Below, one piece after another: positions 54,129-61,703 of a stretch of 64,000 nt of DNA. Each line of letters opens with the position of its first letter. Within the stretch, counting starts at the first letter, position 1. The notes under the pieces are model-generated. The model did not search any database and was not told the origin of the DNA. It worked only from the letters and a program-made list of their open reading frames with translations. The stretch is from an uncultured Lachnospiraceae bacterium. GTDB taxonomy: Bacteria; Bacillota; Clostridia; Lachnospirales; Lachnospiraceae. The DNA lies in contig CACZQN010000025.1 in the NCBI GenBank assembly GCA_902783375.1, positions 1-64,000 of the forward strand, read 5' to 3'. Both the position numbers and the translations under genes were made by a program.

Positions 54129-55481
54129 TCAGCTGATTTTCTCTGCCAGGGTCGCCCAGAAACACGGGATGCCGTGCTCGTGGAGATCGCCTGCGCCGTT
54201 GGTATCGTCATAGACATCAAGCAGCCGGAAGCCTGCCCGCAGCTGGCCGCCGATCTGCTCCCCGATGGTGTGGGAGAACTGCATGCCGCAGTCTTCCGCC
54301 TCGAGTGTCTTCCGCTGCGCTTCATTGACGAGCGGATCGAAGGGCAGTGTCCCGGTGATGTGCGTCTCGTCGTCCTCCTCAAACAGGAAGTTGATGCCGT
54401 TGTCAAGGCCTGCAAGCAGCCTGCCGCCCGGCTTCAGGATCCGGGCACACTCCTTCCAGACCGGCTCGACATCCTTGATGTAGCAGTTTGAAACCGGGTG
54501 GAAGATGAGATCGAAGAAGCCATCGGAGAAGGGCAGCGGCTGTGTCATATCCGCCCGGATCGCGTGGATGCGGTAGCCTTCACGTGCAGCAACCATCTTT
54601 TCCGCCTCGATCTGCTTCCCGGAATAGTCAAGCACCCAGCACTCCGCACCGGCAAGCGCGAAAAGCGGCATCTGCTGGCCACCACCGGAGGCAAGACCAA
54701 GGATACGCAGGCCGGAGAGAGAAGGGGCTGTGGCCTGGTCTGCCTCTTTCCTGTCTCCTGTGAACCACCATCCCGGGACCGGTTTGGTCGGTGTCAGGAC
54801 GACCTGCCAGTCACCCTTGCGGGCTCTGTCACAGTCTTCGTGGGATACCGGCTGTCCCCACTCCCAGCCTTCCTCGACCCAGCGGTCAATCGTCGCTGCA
54901 TTGATGTCCGTGTAGGTGCCGGAGGTGCGGCCGTTCTTGAAATAGCGGTAGGAATTGACGGGAAGGAATGAAGTGCCGGGCTCTGCCTTCCTGGCATAAT
55001 CCCGGTCCTTGATATCCCGTTCCCAGGTTCCGACAAGCTCGAAACCGCATTTCTCGATGACCCGGTTGGAGCCGATGTTGGGCTCTGCCGCTTCGATGAC
55101 AATTGTATCATAGCCGTCCGCAAGCAGTTCCTGCATGACCGCCCTGCAGGCTTCGGTCATGTAGCCGTGATTCCAGAAGGCTCTGCCAAGGACATAGCCG
55201 ATGACCGGATTGCCATGGTGATAGCCGACCACATCGATCATGCCCATGAGGGTGTGGTCGCTCTGCCGCTCAATCCCCCAGCGATACGTCGTTTCATTTG
55301 TCTCATCATAGGCTGCTAACCAGATCTGAAGGATGGATTCCGTGACGGACTCATCCGAATGCGGCTCCCAGGTCAGATACTTTGTCACTTCCGGGTCATC
55401 CGCCCAGTTGGTGAAGATCTGATGGGCATCACCCGGCCGCAGTTTCCTCAGGAAAAGTCGTTCCGTCGTCAGTTCATGCAT
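54129..55481 (-). CDS. Fusion of GNAT acetyltransferase and SAM-dependent methyltransferase
   Basis: 450 residues. Residues 1-~175 are a RimJ/RimL-type acetyltransferase (TTERLFLRKLRPGDAHQIF, GYVLGRAFWNHGYMTEACRA, NIGSNRVIEKCGFELVGTW). Residues ~190-450 are a class I methyltransferase: TYTDINAATIDRWVEEGWEW, then SAM loop LGLASGGGQQMPLFALAGAE, then LPFSDGFFDLIFHPVSNCY. No internal start or stop lies at the junction, and the second half reads from its usual N-terminus, so this is a true in-frame fusion. Both activities probably modify one substrate or pathway, which is unknown. Start follows GAGGAGG. Confidence 0.88.
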   Translation of the reverse strand: MHELTTERLFLRKLRPGDAHQIFTNWADDPEVTKYLTWEPHSDESVTESILQIWLAAYDETNETTYRWGIERQSDHTLMGMIDVVGYHHGNPVIGYVLGRAFWNHGYMTEACRAVMQELLADGYDTIVIEAAEPNIGSNRVIEKCGFELVGTWERDIKDRDYARKAEPGTSFLPVNSYRYFKNGRTSGTYTDINAATIDRWVEEGWEWGQPVSHEDCDRARKGDWQVVLTPTKPVPGWWFTGDRKEADQATAPSLSGLRILGLASGGGQQMPLFALAGAECWVLDYSGKQIEAEKMVAAREGYRIHAIRADMTQPLPFSDGFFDLIFHPVSNCYIKDVEPVWKECARILKPGGRLLAGLDNGINFLFEEDDETHITGTLPFDPLVNEAQRKTLEAEDCGMQFSHTIGEQIGGQLRAGFRLLDVYDDTNGAGDLHEHGIPCFWATLAEKIS

Positions 55482-55513
55482 AGGACAGGCACCTCCTCTT
55501 TCTTGTTCCTTCT

Positions 55514-55542
55514 ATTTTAGAGGGAATCAGACAAGAATACAA
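55514..55542 (-). promoter_or_regulatory. Promoter for the GNAT-methyltransferase gene
   Basis: Minus strand TTGTAT, 17 bases, TAAAAT. Confidence 0.55.
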
Positions 55543-55605
55543 GCCATGTCCGGCAGGGTTCATTCGGGCGGGTTACGTATAAAATGGCCTGAAGTGGGGA
55601 ACTGG

Positions 55606-55644
55606 CTACGGATAAGTAATCATTTTAAGCTTGTATATCCGTAA
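55606..55644. repeat. 39-bp hairpin repeat, copy 1
   Basis: CTACGGATAAG, 17 bases, then GTATATCCGTAA: arms TACGGATA/TATCCGTA. Same 39-base size as three copies at 60958-61157. A partial GGTTACGTATAA lies just upstream at 55571. Confidence 0.75.
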
Positions 55645-55670
55645 CCATCTTCCCTATCGGCGGCAATTTG

Positions 55671-55786
55671 TGCTATACTGTCTGAAAACGTGACAGGGGG
55701 ACTGCCGGCGCCGGAGAAAAACTGGTAAAAGAAGCCGGAAAGCCAGGAGGAACCGGAACGAACCCGGCTGGCAGTGTGGAGGATAT
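55671..55786 (+). promoter_or_regulatory. metH promoter (extended -10) and folded leader
   Basis: TGCTATACT at 55671-55679 is an extended -10; no good -35. In the leader ACTGCC/GGCAGT (55701-55706/55770-55775) and GCCGG/CCGGC form an interrupted stem just before the GGAGG site. A cobalamin or SAM switch was looked for and not recognised. Confidence 0.45.
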
Positions 55787-58297
55787 ATGATGAAATCAAT
55801 TCGAGAGAGAATCGGCAAGGAATGGATCTTTTTTGATGGCGGGATGGGGACGCTTCTGCAGGAGGCAGGCCTGGCACCAGGTGAGCTGCCGGGGACCTGG
55901 AATCTCAGCCATCCGGAGGTGATCCGGAAGATTCACCGGGACTATTTCCTGGCCGGATGTCATGTCGTCAATGCGAATACATTCGGTGCGGATAGCCTGC
56001 ATTACCCGGAGAATCTGGATGCGATCGTGACAGCCGGAATCCGGCTTGCAAAAGAAGCAAGAGAAGAAGCGAGACAAGAGATAAGAGAAGAGTCAGAAGA
56101 GCAGGATTTCTATGTCGCCCTGGATATCGGGCCGACGGGGAAGCTGCTTGCGCCGATGGGGGATCTGGCTTTTGAGGATGCGGTGGAGATCTTTGCGGAG
56201 GTGGTCCGGATCGGTGTGCGCGAGGGTGTGGACCTGATTCTCATCGAGACGATGAACGACAGCTACGAGGCGAAGGCTGCGGTGCTTGCGGCGAAGGAGA
56301 ATTCGGATCTGCCGGTCTTTGTGACCATGGTCTTTGATGAATCCGGGAAGATGCTGACCGGCGGGACGCCGGAGTCGGCGACAGCGATGCTCGAAGGCCT
56401 CCGGGTGGATGCCCTGGGTGTCAACTGTTCCCTGGGACCGGCGCAGATGCTCGGGATCGCAAAGCGCTTTGTGGCGGCGTCGTCTCTGCCGGTCATCGTG
56501 AATCCGAATGCGGGTCTTCCGCGCTCGGAAAATGGCCTGACGGTTTATGATGTGGATGCTGCGTCCTTCACGGAGACGATGGAAGGAATTGCAGGTCTCG
56601 GAATCAGCGGCTGCGGCGGCTGCTGTGGGACGACGCCGGCGTATCTAAAGAAAGTCGTCGAGCGTGTGAAGAAGCTGCCCTTCGTACCGCCGGTGGCAAA
56701 GAAACAGACAGTAGTCAGCTCATTTTCCCAGACGGTTGTCATCGGTGAGAAGCCGGTCCTGATCGGGGAGCGGATCAACCCGACCGGCAAGAAGCCATTT
56801 AAAGAAGCACTGAAAAAGCATGATATCGACTATATCTTAAATGAAGGTCTGGCGCAGGAGGATGCGGGGGCGGATGTCCTCGATGTCAATGTAGGCCTGC
56901 CGGAGATCGATGAGCCGGCGATGATTGCGGAGGTGGTGACGAAACTTCAGAGCATCACCGCGCTGCCGCTGCAGATCGATACATCGGATCCGGTGGCCAT
57001 GGAGCGTGCCCTCCGCCTGTACAACGGCAAGGCGATGGTGAATTCCGTCAACGGCAAGGAAGAGGTGATGCGGGAGATTTTCCCGCTGGTTGCGAAATAC
57101 GGTGGTGTTGTGGTCGGTCTTGCGCTGGATGAGAGCGGGATTCCGGAGACGGCAGAAGGAAGAATCGCCATTGCGGAGAAGATTTACCGGACGGCAGCAG
57201 AGTACGGCATTCCGGCAAAGGATATCATCATCGACGGCCTGACCCTGACGGTTTCTTCGGATGCAAATGCGGCGCTGACGACGCTTGAGACGATCCGGCG
57301 GGTCCGGGATGATCTGGGCGGACACACAATTCTCGGTGTCTCGAATGTCTCCTTCGGGCTCCCTGCCAGAGAGATTCTCAATGCGAATTTCCTGACAATG
57401 GCCCTGATGAATGGCCTGTCGGCTGCGATCATGAATCCACTGTCACCTGCGATGATGCAGGCATACCGGGCATATCTCGCACTCAGCGGCCTGGACCGGA
57501 ACTTCGAAGGATACATCAGCGCTTACCAGAACGCAGGGGCAGCGGTGGTGATGCCGGGCGGAAGCGGCGCTGGAAGCGGAGGAACCGGAAGTTTTGGACA
57601 GAACGGGAGTGCGGGCGCCGGGAGTGCAGGTGCAGGCGCAGGACAGAGCGGTGGCACCGGCGCCGGAGCAAACGGCGGTCAGGATGGCCTCATGAATGCG
57701 ATCATCCGCGGTATGGCGGGGCCGGCAGCGGACCTGACAGAGGATGCATTGAAGAACAGTGCACCAATGGAAGTGATCAACAGCCAGATCATCCCGGCCC
57801 TCGATGTGGTCGGAAAGGGATTTGAAAAAGGAACAGTTTTCCTTCCGCAGCTGCTGATGAGCGCGGAGGCCGCCAAAGCGGCGTTTGAGGTGGTGAAGAG
57901 CCGCCTCGCCGGCGAGAATCAGGAGAGCAAGGGGACGATCGTGATTGCGACCGTGAAGGGAGACATCCACGATATCGGCAAGAACATCGTGAAGGTCATG
58001 CTTGAAAATTACGGATATACCGTCATCGATCTCGGGAAAGACGTCGCCCCGGAGAAGATTGTTGATGCGGCTTTAAAGTACGATGCAAAGATGGTTGGTC
58101 TGTCTGCGCTGATGACCACGACCGTCGGCGCGATGGAAGAGACCATCCGCCAGCTCCGCATCGCGGCACCTGCAGTCAAGGTGATGGTTGGCGGCGCCGT
58201 CCTCACACAGGAATATGCCGACCAGATCGGCGCCGATTACTATGCAAAGGACGCCATGGAAGGCGTCCGGGTGGCAGATCTGGTATTTGGAGCGTGA
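55787..58297 (+). CDS. metH: Short MetH-type B12-dependent homocysteine methyltransferase
   Basis: 836 residues. Homocysteine-binding barrel ~1-300 with zinc-ligand cysteines in GVNCSLGP and GCGGCCGTTP. Pterin (methyl-tetrahydrofolate) barrel ~320-585 (VLIGERINPTGKKPFKEAL, ADVLDVNVGLPEID). Cobalamin cap and binding domain ~630-836 with GDIHDIGKNIVKVML (DxHxxG). The SAM-dependent reactivation domain of E. coli MetH is absent, as in many clostridia. A ~45-residue Gly/Ser/Ala-rich linker (~590-633) joins the pterin and cobalamin parts. ATGs at 55787 and 55790 share a GGAGG site. Confidence 0.9.
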   Translation: MMKSIRERIGKEWIFFDGGMGTLLQEAGLAPGELPGTWNLSHPEVIRKIHRDYFLAGCHVVNANTFGADSLHYPENLDAIVTAGIRLAKEAREEARQEIREESEEQDFYVALDIGPTGKLLAPMGDLAFEDAVEIFAEVVRIGVREGVDLILIETMNDSYEAKAAVLAAKENSDLPVFVTMVFDESGKMLTGGTPESATAMLEGLRVDALGVNCSLGPAQMLGIAKRFVAASSLPVIVNPNAGLPRSENGLTVYDVDAASFTETMEGIAGLGISGCGGCCGTTPAYLKKVVERVKKLPFVPPVAKKQTVVSSFSQTVVIGEKPVLIGERINPTGKKPFKEALKKHDIDYILNEGLAQEDAGADVLDVNVGLPEIDEPAMIAEVVTKLQSITALPLQIDTSDPVAMERALRLYNGKAMVNSVNGKEEVMREIFPLVAKYGGVVVGLALDESGIPETAEGRIAIAEKIYRTAAEYGIPAKDIIIDGLTLTVSSDANAALTTLETIRRVRDDLGGHTILGVSNVSFGLPAREILNANFLTMALMNGLSAAIMNPLSPAMMQAYRAYLALSGLDRNFEGYISAYQNAGAAVVMPGGSGAGSGGTGSFGQNGSAGAGSAGAGAGQSGGTGAGANGGQDGLMNAIIRGMAGPAADLTEDALKNSAPMEVINSQIIPALDVVGKGFEKGTVFLPQLLMSAEAAKAAFEVVKSRLAGENQESKGTIVIATVKGDIHDIGKNIVKVMLENYGYTVIDLGKDVAPEKIVDAALKYDAKMVGLSALMTTTVGAMEETIRQLRIAAPAVKVMVGGAVLTQEYADQIGADYYAKDAMEGVRVADLVFGA

Positions 58298-58359
58298 AAA
58301 AAAGGGGCTGTCGCCTCAGCCATAATCGTTTCATGATCATTCGCTGATACGACAGCCCC
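58297..58359 (-). terminator. Terminator of the secreted paralogue gene
   Basis: GGGGCTGTCG (58304) / CGACAGCCCC (58350), with an inner CAGC/GCTG pair. Seven T follow on the minus strand. It also lies directly after the metH stop. Confidence 0.82.
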
Positions 58360-58370
58360 CGTACGTCTTC

Positions 58371-59369
58371 TCAGTCCCCGTGATGCCATTTCAGGTAATC
58401 ATTGTATGTCTCAAACTGCGTCACTTCGCCTGCCGGAGTGACGAAATCGTAATGCTCTTGCGCACCATCACTGGATGGGTCGAGATAAAATAATACACCT
58501 TTGTCTGATGCCAGGTATGTAAGTGCATTTTCACCGGTATATTCAACGAATTTCTTCAGTCCGGTTCCATCGAGATCCATAGCATACACGCTGAGTGTAA
58601 CCATCATCTTATCATTTTCGAAGTTGTGTTTCCTGTAACCGATAAACGGTTTATAGCCATTGTCGGTGTCGAAGAGATTGAAAAAATCGAGCATATATCC
58701 GGAAGGAGCATTGATCTTTTTGACGACCTTGTTCTGAGAGCAGTCGAAGATGCGTGCCGTGTTTGTTCCGGCGTCTCTCATATAGATATACTGGCCATAG
58801 CCTGATTCATAGAATGTGTTTGCTTTACAGCCTTTTTTCACCTTCGTTGCCATGTCATAGCGGTAAAGATTGCCGGTCTGATTGTCTCCATAATAATAGT
58901 AGATTACCCCATTATAATAGTTCCAGAGGGATGCCGTTGCTGCGGTCTTTGATTTGAACCCAAACAGGCGAGTCATCTTTCTGGTACCGGAAAGATTGAC
59001 CTGGTAAACATAGTGCTTCAGACCATCCGCCGAATCCTGGGTGAAGTAGACATAACTGTCTGTAAAGATGACTCCCTGTGGAACGACATCCGGCTGTGTC
59101 TGGAAGAGGTAACGCCCTTTATTACTCAACGTTTTGGAGTAATACACATAGTAGCGGCCGTTGTTCTGTCTGACAGCCCAGACATAACCCATTAAGTACA
59201 TAGAAGTCTCATCAATGATTGACTGATTCCCGGAGTCTTCGGTCCAGATTTCAGTGATACGACTTACATGTTCAGCTGCCTGGGCACTTACGGCTTCTTT
59301 GCCCGAGATGACAAAACATACACCAAAGAGCACTATTAGAGCGGCAAGCCATGTCAGTTTCTTTTTCAT
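58371..59369 (-). CDS. Secreted beta-propeller-like protein (DUF5050-type), paralogue 1
   Basis: 332 residues with a signal peptide (MKKKLTWLAALIVLFGVCFV, cleavage near SAQAA). The mature part has repeated short strands such as RYLFQTQPDVVPQGVIFTDS, VYFTQDSADGLKHYVYQVN and GNLYRYDMATKVKKG, consistent with a DUF5050-like propeller. No anchor motif. It is a tandem paralogue of 59691-60704; the block NLSGTRKMTRLFGFKSKTAA is identical in both. Start at 59369 follows AAAGGAGG. Function unknown. Confidence 0.75.
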   Translation of the reverse strand: MKKKLTWLAALIVLFGVCFVISGKEAVSAQAAEHVSRITEIWTEDSGNQSIIDETSMYLMGYVWAVRQNNGRYYVYYSKTLSNKGRYLFQTQPDVVPQGVIFTDSYVYFTQDSADGLKHYVYQVNLSGTRKMTRLFGFKSKTAATASLWNYYNGVIYYYYGDNQTGNLYRYDMATKVKKGCKANTFYESGYGQYIYMRDAGTNTARIFDCSQNKVVKKINAPSGYMLDFFNLFDTDNGYKPFIGYRKHNFENDKMMVTLSVYAMDLDGTGLKKFVEYTGENALTYLASDKGVLFYLDPSSDGAQEHYDFVTPAGEVTQFETYNDYLKWHHGD

Positions 59370-59690
59370 GGAGCACCTCCTTTGAATCATGTAAAGTGAA
59401 ATGGAAATGAGTTGATTTCATTTTTATTATACCACAAAGGATCGTAACTTAAAACTAGGATAAGAAATCTGTTTTTAGACCAGTATATCCGTGATCAGCA
59501 ACCGGGGAATCATCCCGGCGCGTGAATGCAGGCTGCGGCAGATGACGCAGCCAGAATCAGCGGAATAATTAACAAGCCCTGCAGGCACTGGTTTCAGTGA
59601 CTGCAGGGCTCGTCTTTTCATGAAATTCCTTTTTCAGAAAGCAGATGATACAGAACAAGTCTTCCAGCTTTCAGACAGAATCCTTTGGTC
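59370..59690. other. Intergenic region between the two paralogues: promoter and hairpins
   Basis: Minus-strand -10 TATAAT (59426-59431) with weak -35 TTTTAA serves the downstream paralogue. Hairpins: GGCTGCG/CGCAGCC (59531-59552), and AGCCCTGCAG/CTGCAGGGCT with inner CACTG/CAGTG (59575-59610), the latter a probable terminator of the upstream paralogue. A lone TATATCCGTGA near 59483 recalls the 39-bp repeat arm. No gene. Confidence 0.6.
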
Positions 59691-60704
59691 TTAGCCCTTG
59701 TTGTTCCGCCATTCATAGTAACCGGATAAGGAGTCAAAGCTTGTTACTTCTCCTGCTGATGTGACAAAATCATAGCGGGAGGTCCTGCCGCCGTTGTCAG
59801 TGGTTTCCTCGATCAGGAACAGAGCACCGCCCGGCGATGTGGACATGAACGAGGCATTTTCCCCTTTGTGCTCGGAAAGCAGTTTCAGACCGCTACCATC
59901 GGCGTTTGCGATATACACTTTGAACGACACCATCATTTTGTCGTTTTCGAAGTTTCTTTGCGTGTAACTGATTGCAGTCTGAAAACTTTCTTCCATCGGG
60001 AACGGACCAATGGAATCCAGTGCAAATCCAGAAGGTGCATTGATCTTTTTGATAATCTTGTTCTGGGCACAGTCGAAGATACGGACAGTCTCCGCGTCGA
60101 CGTCTTTCATGTAGAGGTACTGCCCAAAGATGTTCTCGAAAACTGTATTCGCTTTACAGCCTTTCTTTGTCTTCGTGGCTGTATCATAGCGGTAGAGACT
60201 TCCGATTCCTGTCTCTTTGTCTTCATAATAATAGAAGATCCTGCCGTCATAGTAGTTCAGGATGGAAGACTTCGCAGCTGTTTTTGACTTGAACCCGAAC
60301 AGGCGGGTCATTTTTCTGGTTCCAGAGAGATTGACCTGGTAGGCATAGTGCTTCAGACCGTCCGCCGAATCCTGTGTGAAATAGACATCACTGTCTGTGA
60401 AGACGATTCCTTCCGGAGTAACATCCGGCTGCGTCTGGAAGAGGTAACGGCCTTTCCCGCCTCTTTCCTTAGCGTAATACACGTAGTAGCGGCCGTTGTC
60501 CTGTCTCACGGCCCAGACGTAGCCGAAGGTTTCGTCAATTCCAGGAGCAGCGATTTGCTGCGGATAGGCCTTATTGCCCCAGATTTCGACAATACGGACC
60601 CCACCTTCAGCTGCCTGAACCCTCACGGCCTCTTTGCCCGAGATGACAAAAAATACGCCAAAGAGCACCGCCAGCGCGGTAAACAACACCAGTTTCTTTT
60701 TCAT
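59691..60704 (-). CDS. Secreted beta-propeller-like protein (DUF5050-type), paralogue 2
   Basis: 337 residues; signal peptide MKKKLVLFTALAVLFGVFFV, cleavage near VQAAEG. Same layout as paralogue 1: GYVWAVRQDNGRYYVYYAKE, VYFTQDSADGLKHYAYQVN, GSLYRYDTATKTKKG, RIFDCAQNKIIKKINAPSG. The C-terminus ends YYEWRNNKG in place of YLKWHHGD. Start at 60704 follows AAAAGGAGG. The two probably arose by local duplication. Function unknown; a cell-surface sensor or binding role is speculation. Confidence 0.75.
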   Translation of the reverse strand: MKKKLVLFTALAVLFGVFFVISGKEAVRVQAAEGGVRIVEIWGNKAYPQQIAAPGIDETFGYVWAVRQDNGRYYVYYAKERGGKGRYLFQTQPDVTPEGIVFTDSDVYFTQDSADGLKHYAYQVNLSGTRKMTRLFGFKSKTAAKSSILNYYDGRIFYYYEDKETGIGSLYRYDTATKTKKGCKANTVFENIFGQYLYMKDVDAETVRIFDCAQNKIIKKINAPSGFALDSIGPFPMEESFQTAISYTQRNFENDKMMVSFKVYIANADGSGLKLLSEHKGENASFMSTSPGGALFLIEETTDNGGRTSRYDFVTSAGEVTSFDSLSGYYEWRNNKG

Positions 60705-60957
60705 GATACGCCTCCTTTTCAGAAAACAATAATAGCAAATCACTAGGATGCCATTTCCTTTATTTTACCAGAAGTGTCAGGAAATGAAAAGAGGAAATAG
60801 AGTGTTCGGAGCCGTCTCTGTGCTCAGAACAATCTCTTCGTTCGGAGCCATTTTTGCATTCAGAACCATCTCTCGGGGGATTCGGGTTCGCTGGTTACGT
60901 ATAAGACAGGCAAAAGGGGTGAGATTCACCGTAATACAGGAATTTCCAGTTCCAATA

Positions 60958-60996
60958 TTTACGGATAAGTCATCCATATAAATGGAATTATCCGTA
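60958..60996. repeat. 39-bp hairpin repeat, copy 2
   Basis: TTTACGGATAAG..TTATCCGTA, arms TACGGATAA/TTATCCGTA; inner CCAT..ATGG. GGTTACGTATAAGACAGGC precedes at 60893, as before copy 1. Confidence 0.75.
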
Positions 60997-61055
60997 GTGA
61001 AAATGATGAAAAGTGAGCGCACTCCTTCCATTTCTAATCAGAACAGGAATCATGG

Positions 61056-61094
61056 CTACGGATAAGAGACAGAATGTCCAGTTGTTATCCGTAA
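61056..61094. repeat. 39-bp hairpin repeat, copy 3
   Basis: CTACGGATAAG..GTTATCCGTAA; inner GACA..TGTC. Same length as other copies. Confidence 0.75.
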
Positions 61095-61118
61095 AATCAT
61101 TATCTGGAAATAAATGGA

Positions 61119-61157
61119 TTACGGATAAGATACTACTCTGGTGCGGTATATCCGTAA
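61119..61157. repeat. 39-bp hairpin repeat, copy 4
   Basis: TTACGGATAAG..TATATCCGTAA. 25 bases downstream of copy 3. Confidence 0.75.
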
Positions 61158-61181
61158 CGATTTTTCGGAATGACAGGAATT

Positions 61182-61305
61182 GTATATCTCAGTGGGGATG
61201 TCCCCACTGAGATATACGCTCCGCGAGGATGCGTACGCGTGCGAAGTGGTATTTGTTGCCTTACGGCAACTCGCACGCGACGCCAAGACTCGCGAGCGAG
61301 TCTTG
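61182..61305. other. Three consecutive long hairpins upstream of the carB promoter
   Basis: Hairpin 1: GTATATCTCAGTGGGGA/TCCCCACTGAGATATAC (61182-61217), 17 bp with a 2-base centre. Hairpin 2: GCGT-A-CGCGTGCGA/TCGCACGCG-ACGC (61231-61283) with inner GTTGCC/GGCAAC. Hairpin 3: CAAGACTCGC/GCGAGTCTTG (61284-61305). No coding frame. Role unknown; hairpin 3 is followed by AATATTTTC and could terminate plus-strand transcripts. Confidence 0.65.
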
Positions 61306-61359
61306 AATATTTTCAATAACGACGATTGCGAAAAAGTTTAAAAACCCGCGAAAAAATAC

Positions 61360-61389
61360 TTGCCAATTTTCAAAATTCGTGCATAATAT
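61360..61389 (+). promoter_or_regulatory. Promoter for carB
   Basis: TTGCCA, 18-base spacer, TAATAT, about 310 bases upstream of the carB start. Confidence 0.6.
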
Positions 61390-61394
61390 TACGA

Positions 61395-61703
61395 AGAACA
61401 ATTTCAGGGACGATAAGGGATTTGCTGAAGACGGATCAAATGCTTGCATTTGCATCCGGATATCAGCAAAGACCGGTATGGGGGCTGAAAGCCCCCATAA
61501 GCCGCAGCCAGGAGCTGCAGGGCGTGCGAAGCAGCACGCAGCGGAAAGCGCGAAGCGCGGGCTGCGGCATCGGCCCGTAGAGGGACGAGCACCCGGCCAT
61601 GGGCTGCGGCATCGGCCTATCTCTGACCTGAAATCATAAGACAGAACTCGAACGGCAGCAACACCCGCCGCGCCTCTTTCCGGCGGCGGAAGAAAGGAGA
61701 CAT
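61395..61703 (+). promoter_or_regulatory. Long structured leader of carB with two competing 17-nt repeats
   Basis: Hairpins: TTTGCTGA/TCAGCAAA (61421-61470) with inner GGAT/ATCC and AAATGC/GCATTT; TATGGGGGCT-GAA-AGCCCCCATA (61477-61499). GCCGCAGCC (61501-61509) can pair with GGCTGCGGC in either of two identical 17-nt copies of GGGCTGCGGCATCGGCC at 61559-61575 and 61611-61627. The enclosed part holds GCGTGC/GCACGC and GCGC-GAA-GCGC. This looks like a switch or attenuator, with no PyrR-type site recognised. Confidence 0.55.

Noticed and set aside
55680-55786. Cobalamin or SAM riboswitch before metH
   Set aside because: GCCAGGAGG resembles a piece of the B12 element, but the other conserved boxes are missing and the leader is too short.
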